From positions 1 to 64,000 of the forward strand of contig JAVIYP010000004.1 of assembly GCA_031323845.1 (NCBI GenBank): 64,000 bases of DNA, read 5' to 3'. Shown piece after piece: positions 63,135 through 64,000 of the stretch; within the stretch, counting starts at the first letter, position 1; each line of letters starts with the position of its first letter. Under the pieces are notes generated by a model. It saw only the letters and a list, made by a program, of their open reading frames with translations. It was not told where the DNA came from and did not search any database. The position numbers and the translations under genes were made by a program. This stretch comes from PUPG01 sp031323845 (GTDB lineage: Bacteria > Bacteroidota > Bacteroidia > Bacteroidales > UBA7960).

Positions 63135-64000
63135 TTAGTAAGGATGTATTCCGCGAAGTTGTTCAGTATCAAAGAGAATTTGGCCACGCAGGAATTCGCT
63201 GTTGCGCATCATTTCCGAGCCACGCAATACCTCATTCATGTTTAGCACACCCTCGAACGATTGCAACATTTCACTGTCAAGGATACCAAAATGCTGAAGC
63301 TGCTCTGCGTCAAAAAATTGCAAAAACTGGAGCATCCCTGCCTGGTCAAGAAAACCAATACTTAACAATGCTGGATTATCAAGCAGGGCCTGTAATGATG
63401 CCTCGCCTAGACCGATAATGCTCTGAAGTTCTCCCATATCCAACAACAGCTTGTCCCTGAGTGTTTCCATGTCTAACTGCGCCAGTTCACCGTCTTCATC
63501 CATCAATTCTTTGGCAAGCAGATGTTCGAGCACCGGGCGGTTGTCGTTGACCATGGTACTCATGAGCACGTTGGCAAAAAGCTGATCGTGGGCTTTGGCC
63601 AGTTCGGGGTGTTGCGCGGGAGGGGTTGTGTCAAAGAACCGCTCCACACCCAGCATGAAGTCGAACACCACGCCATTGCGAAACTGGGTTTGCGCCAGGG
63701 CATTCCCGGCATTGTTCAGCACGGTGCGGATGGCCACCCTGTCTTTGTCTGACAGGTCGGTTATCACAGTCAGGGCTTCCAGTATGCGAAGGCGCGCATT
63801 ATCAAGAAACTCAGCGTAATCTTCCAGTCCATTAAGAGTGCGGCGGTTTTTCAGGCGAAAATCAGAGGCATCATAGCCCGCCAGAATCGCGAACCTGATG
63901 TCTTCGCCCATTTTAATGTTGCTTGCATACTCGTAGGCCAGGTAGTTCCTGTATGCCTCGCGCATATGTTCATCTGACAGCAGTTCGTTGCGTAGTTCGA
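63135..64000 (-). CDS. Paralogous membrane-anchored D-x-E-Q-L-R repeat protein (5' end outside window)
   Basis: The last ~288 residues are visible, and the frame runs off the window end at 64000 (ELRNELLSDEHMREAYRN aligns with LRNELLADQNMREAYRN of the first copy). The in-frame ATG at 63965 is internal. The helical domain matches that of 61535-62842 throughout. The C-terminal region is shorter, with only a few clear units (FDAEQLQHFGILDSEM, DTEQLR), and shares the end block MNEVLRGSEMMRNSEFLRG. The gene ends just before a terminator related to that of its paralogue. The two lie in tandem in the same direction. Unknown function. Confidence 0.8.
   Translation of the reverse strand, partial: ELRNELLSDEHMREAYRNYLAYEYASNIKMGEDIRFAILAGYDASDFRLKNRRTLNGLEDYAEFLDNARLRILEALTVITDLSDKDRVAIRTVLNNAGNALAQTQFRNGVVFDFMLGVERFFDTTPPAQHPELAKAHDQLFANVLMSTMVNDNRPVLEHLLAKELMDEDGELAQLDMETLRDKLLLDMGELQSIIGLGEASLQALLDNPALLSIGFLDQAGMLQFLQFFDAEQLQHFGILDSEMLQSFEGVLNMNEVLRGSEMMRNSEFLRGQILFDTEQLRGIHPY

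Overview
The window looks like a chromosomal segment of a free-living, probably anaerobic or facultative member of the Bacteroidota (Bacteroidales/Marinilabiliales-like). This is an inference from content. The pointers are two proteins ending in type IX secretion (T9SS) sorting domains plus a third short one, six 'Fibrobacter succinogenes major paralogous' (FISUMP) domains in five proteins, Bacteroidota promoters (TTTG about 19-21 nt before TAnnTTTG), large multi-PAS histidine kinases, and many lipoproteins and small outer-membrane barrels. I see no phage, plasmid, insertion-sequence or CRISPR locus.

Layout. 0-11.5 kb is mostly housekeeping: the tail of a DUF4143-type ATPase, dnaX (split by a -1 frame change at an A10 run), a two-gene M16 protease operon, a YihY/BrkB membrane protein, a CPBP protease, dusB, and a HAD phosphatase interrupted by one in-frame stop. 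11.5-15.6 kb holds a CAU tRNA, two related FISUMP lipoprotein genes with near-identical terminators, a tiny Cys-rich gene, and over 1 kb of non-coding dispersed repeats. 15.6-21.4 kb is a 1939-residue soluble hybrid kinase with nine PAS domains. 22-26.5 kb carries small envelope proteins and another FISUMP lipoprotein. 26.5-38.7 kb is a minus-strand block of secreted and surface proteins: dockerin, FISUMP with fibronectin-like repeats, a short sorting-domain protein, a caspase-fold protein, a large lipoprotein and a barrel.

39-43.7 kb has two divergent sensor kinases. 44.5-47 kb is a zinc/manganese-type ABC transporter operon (binding protein, ATPase, permease with overlapping ends). 47.5-53.8 kb has a small membrane protein followed by a secreted carbohydrate-module protein and a secreted GH13 amylase, both with T9SS tails. 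54-57.8 kb is a tripartite hybrid kinase with a PhnD-like periplasmic sensor. 58.3-61.2 kb encodes a metalloprotease-propeller-barrel protein. The window ends in two tandem paralogues whose C-termini are made of an 11-residue D-x-E-Q-L-R repeat.

The least explained features are: (1) a modular intergenic repeat present in at least seven places, built of short reiterated words in changing combinations; (2) the D-x-E-Q-L-R repeat paralogues, which differ in repeat number; (3) the dnaX slippery site placed exactly at the gamma/tau boundary; (4) a second repeat family whose hairpin stem is conserved; and (5) a 162-bp element with inverted ends. All functional calls come from reading the sequence. 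No database search was possible.
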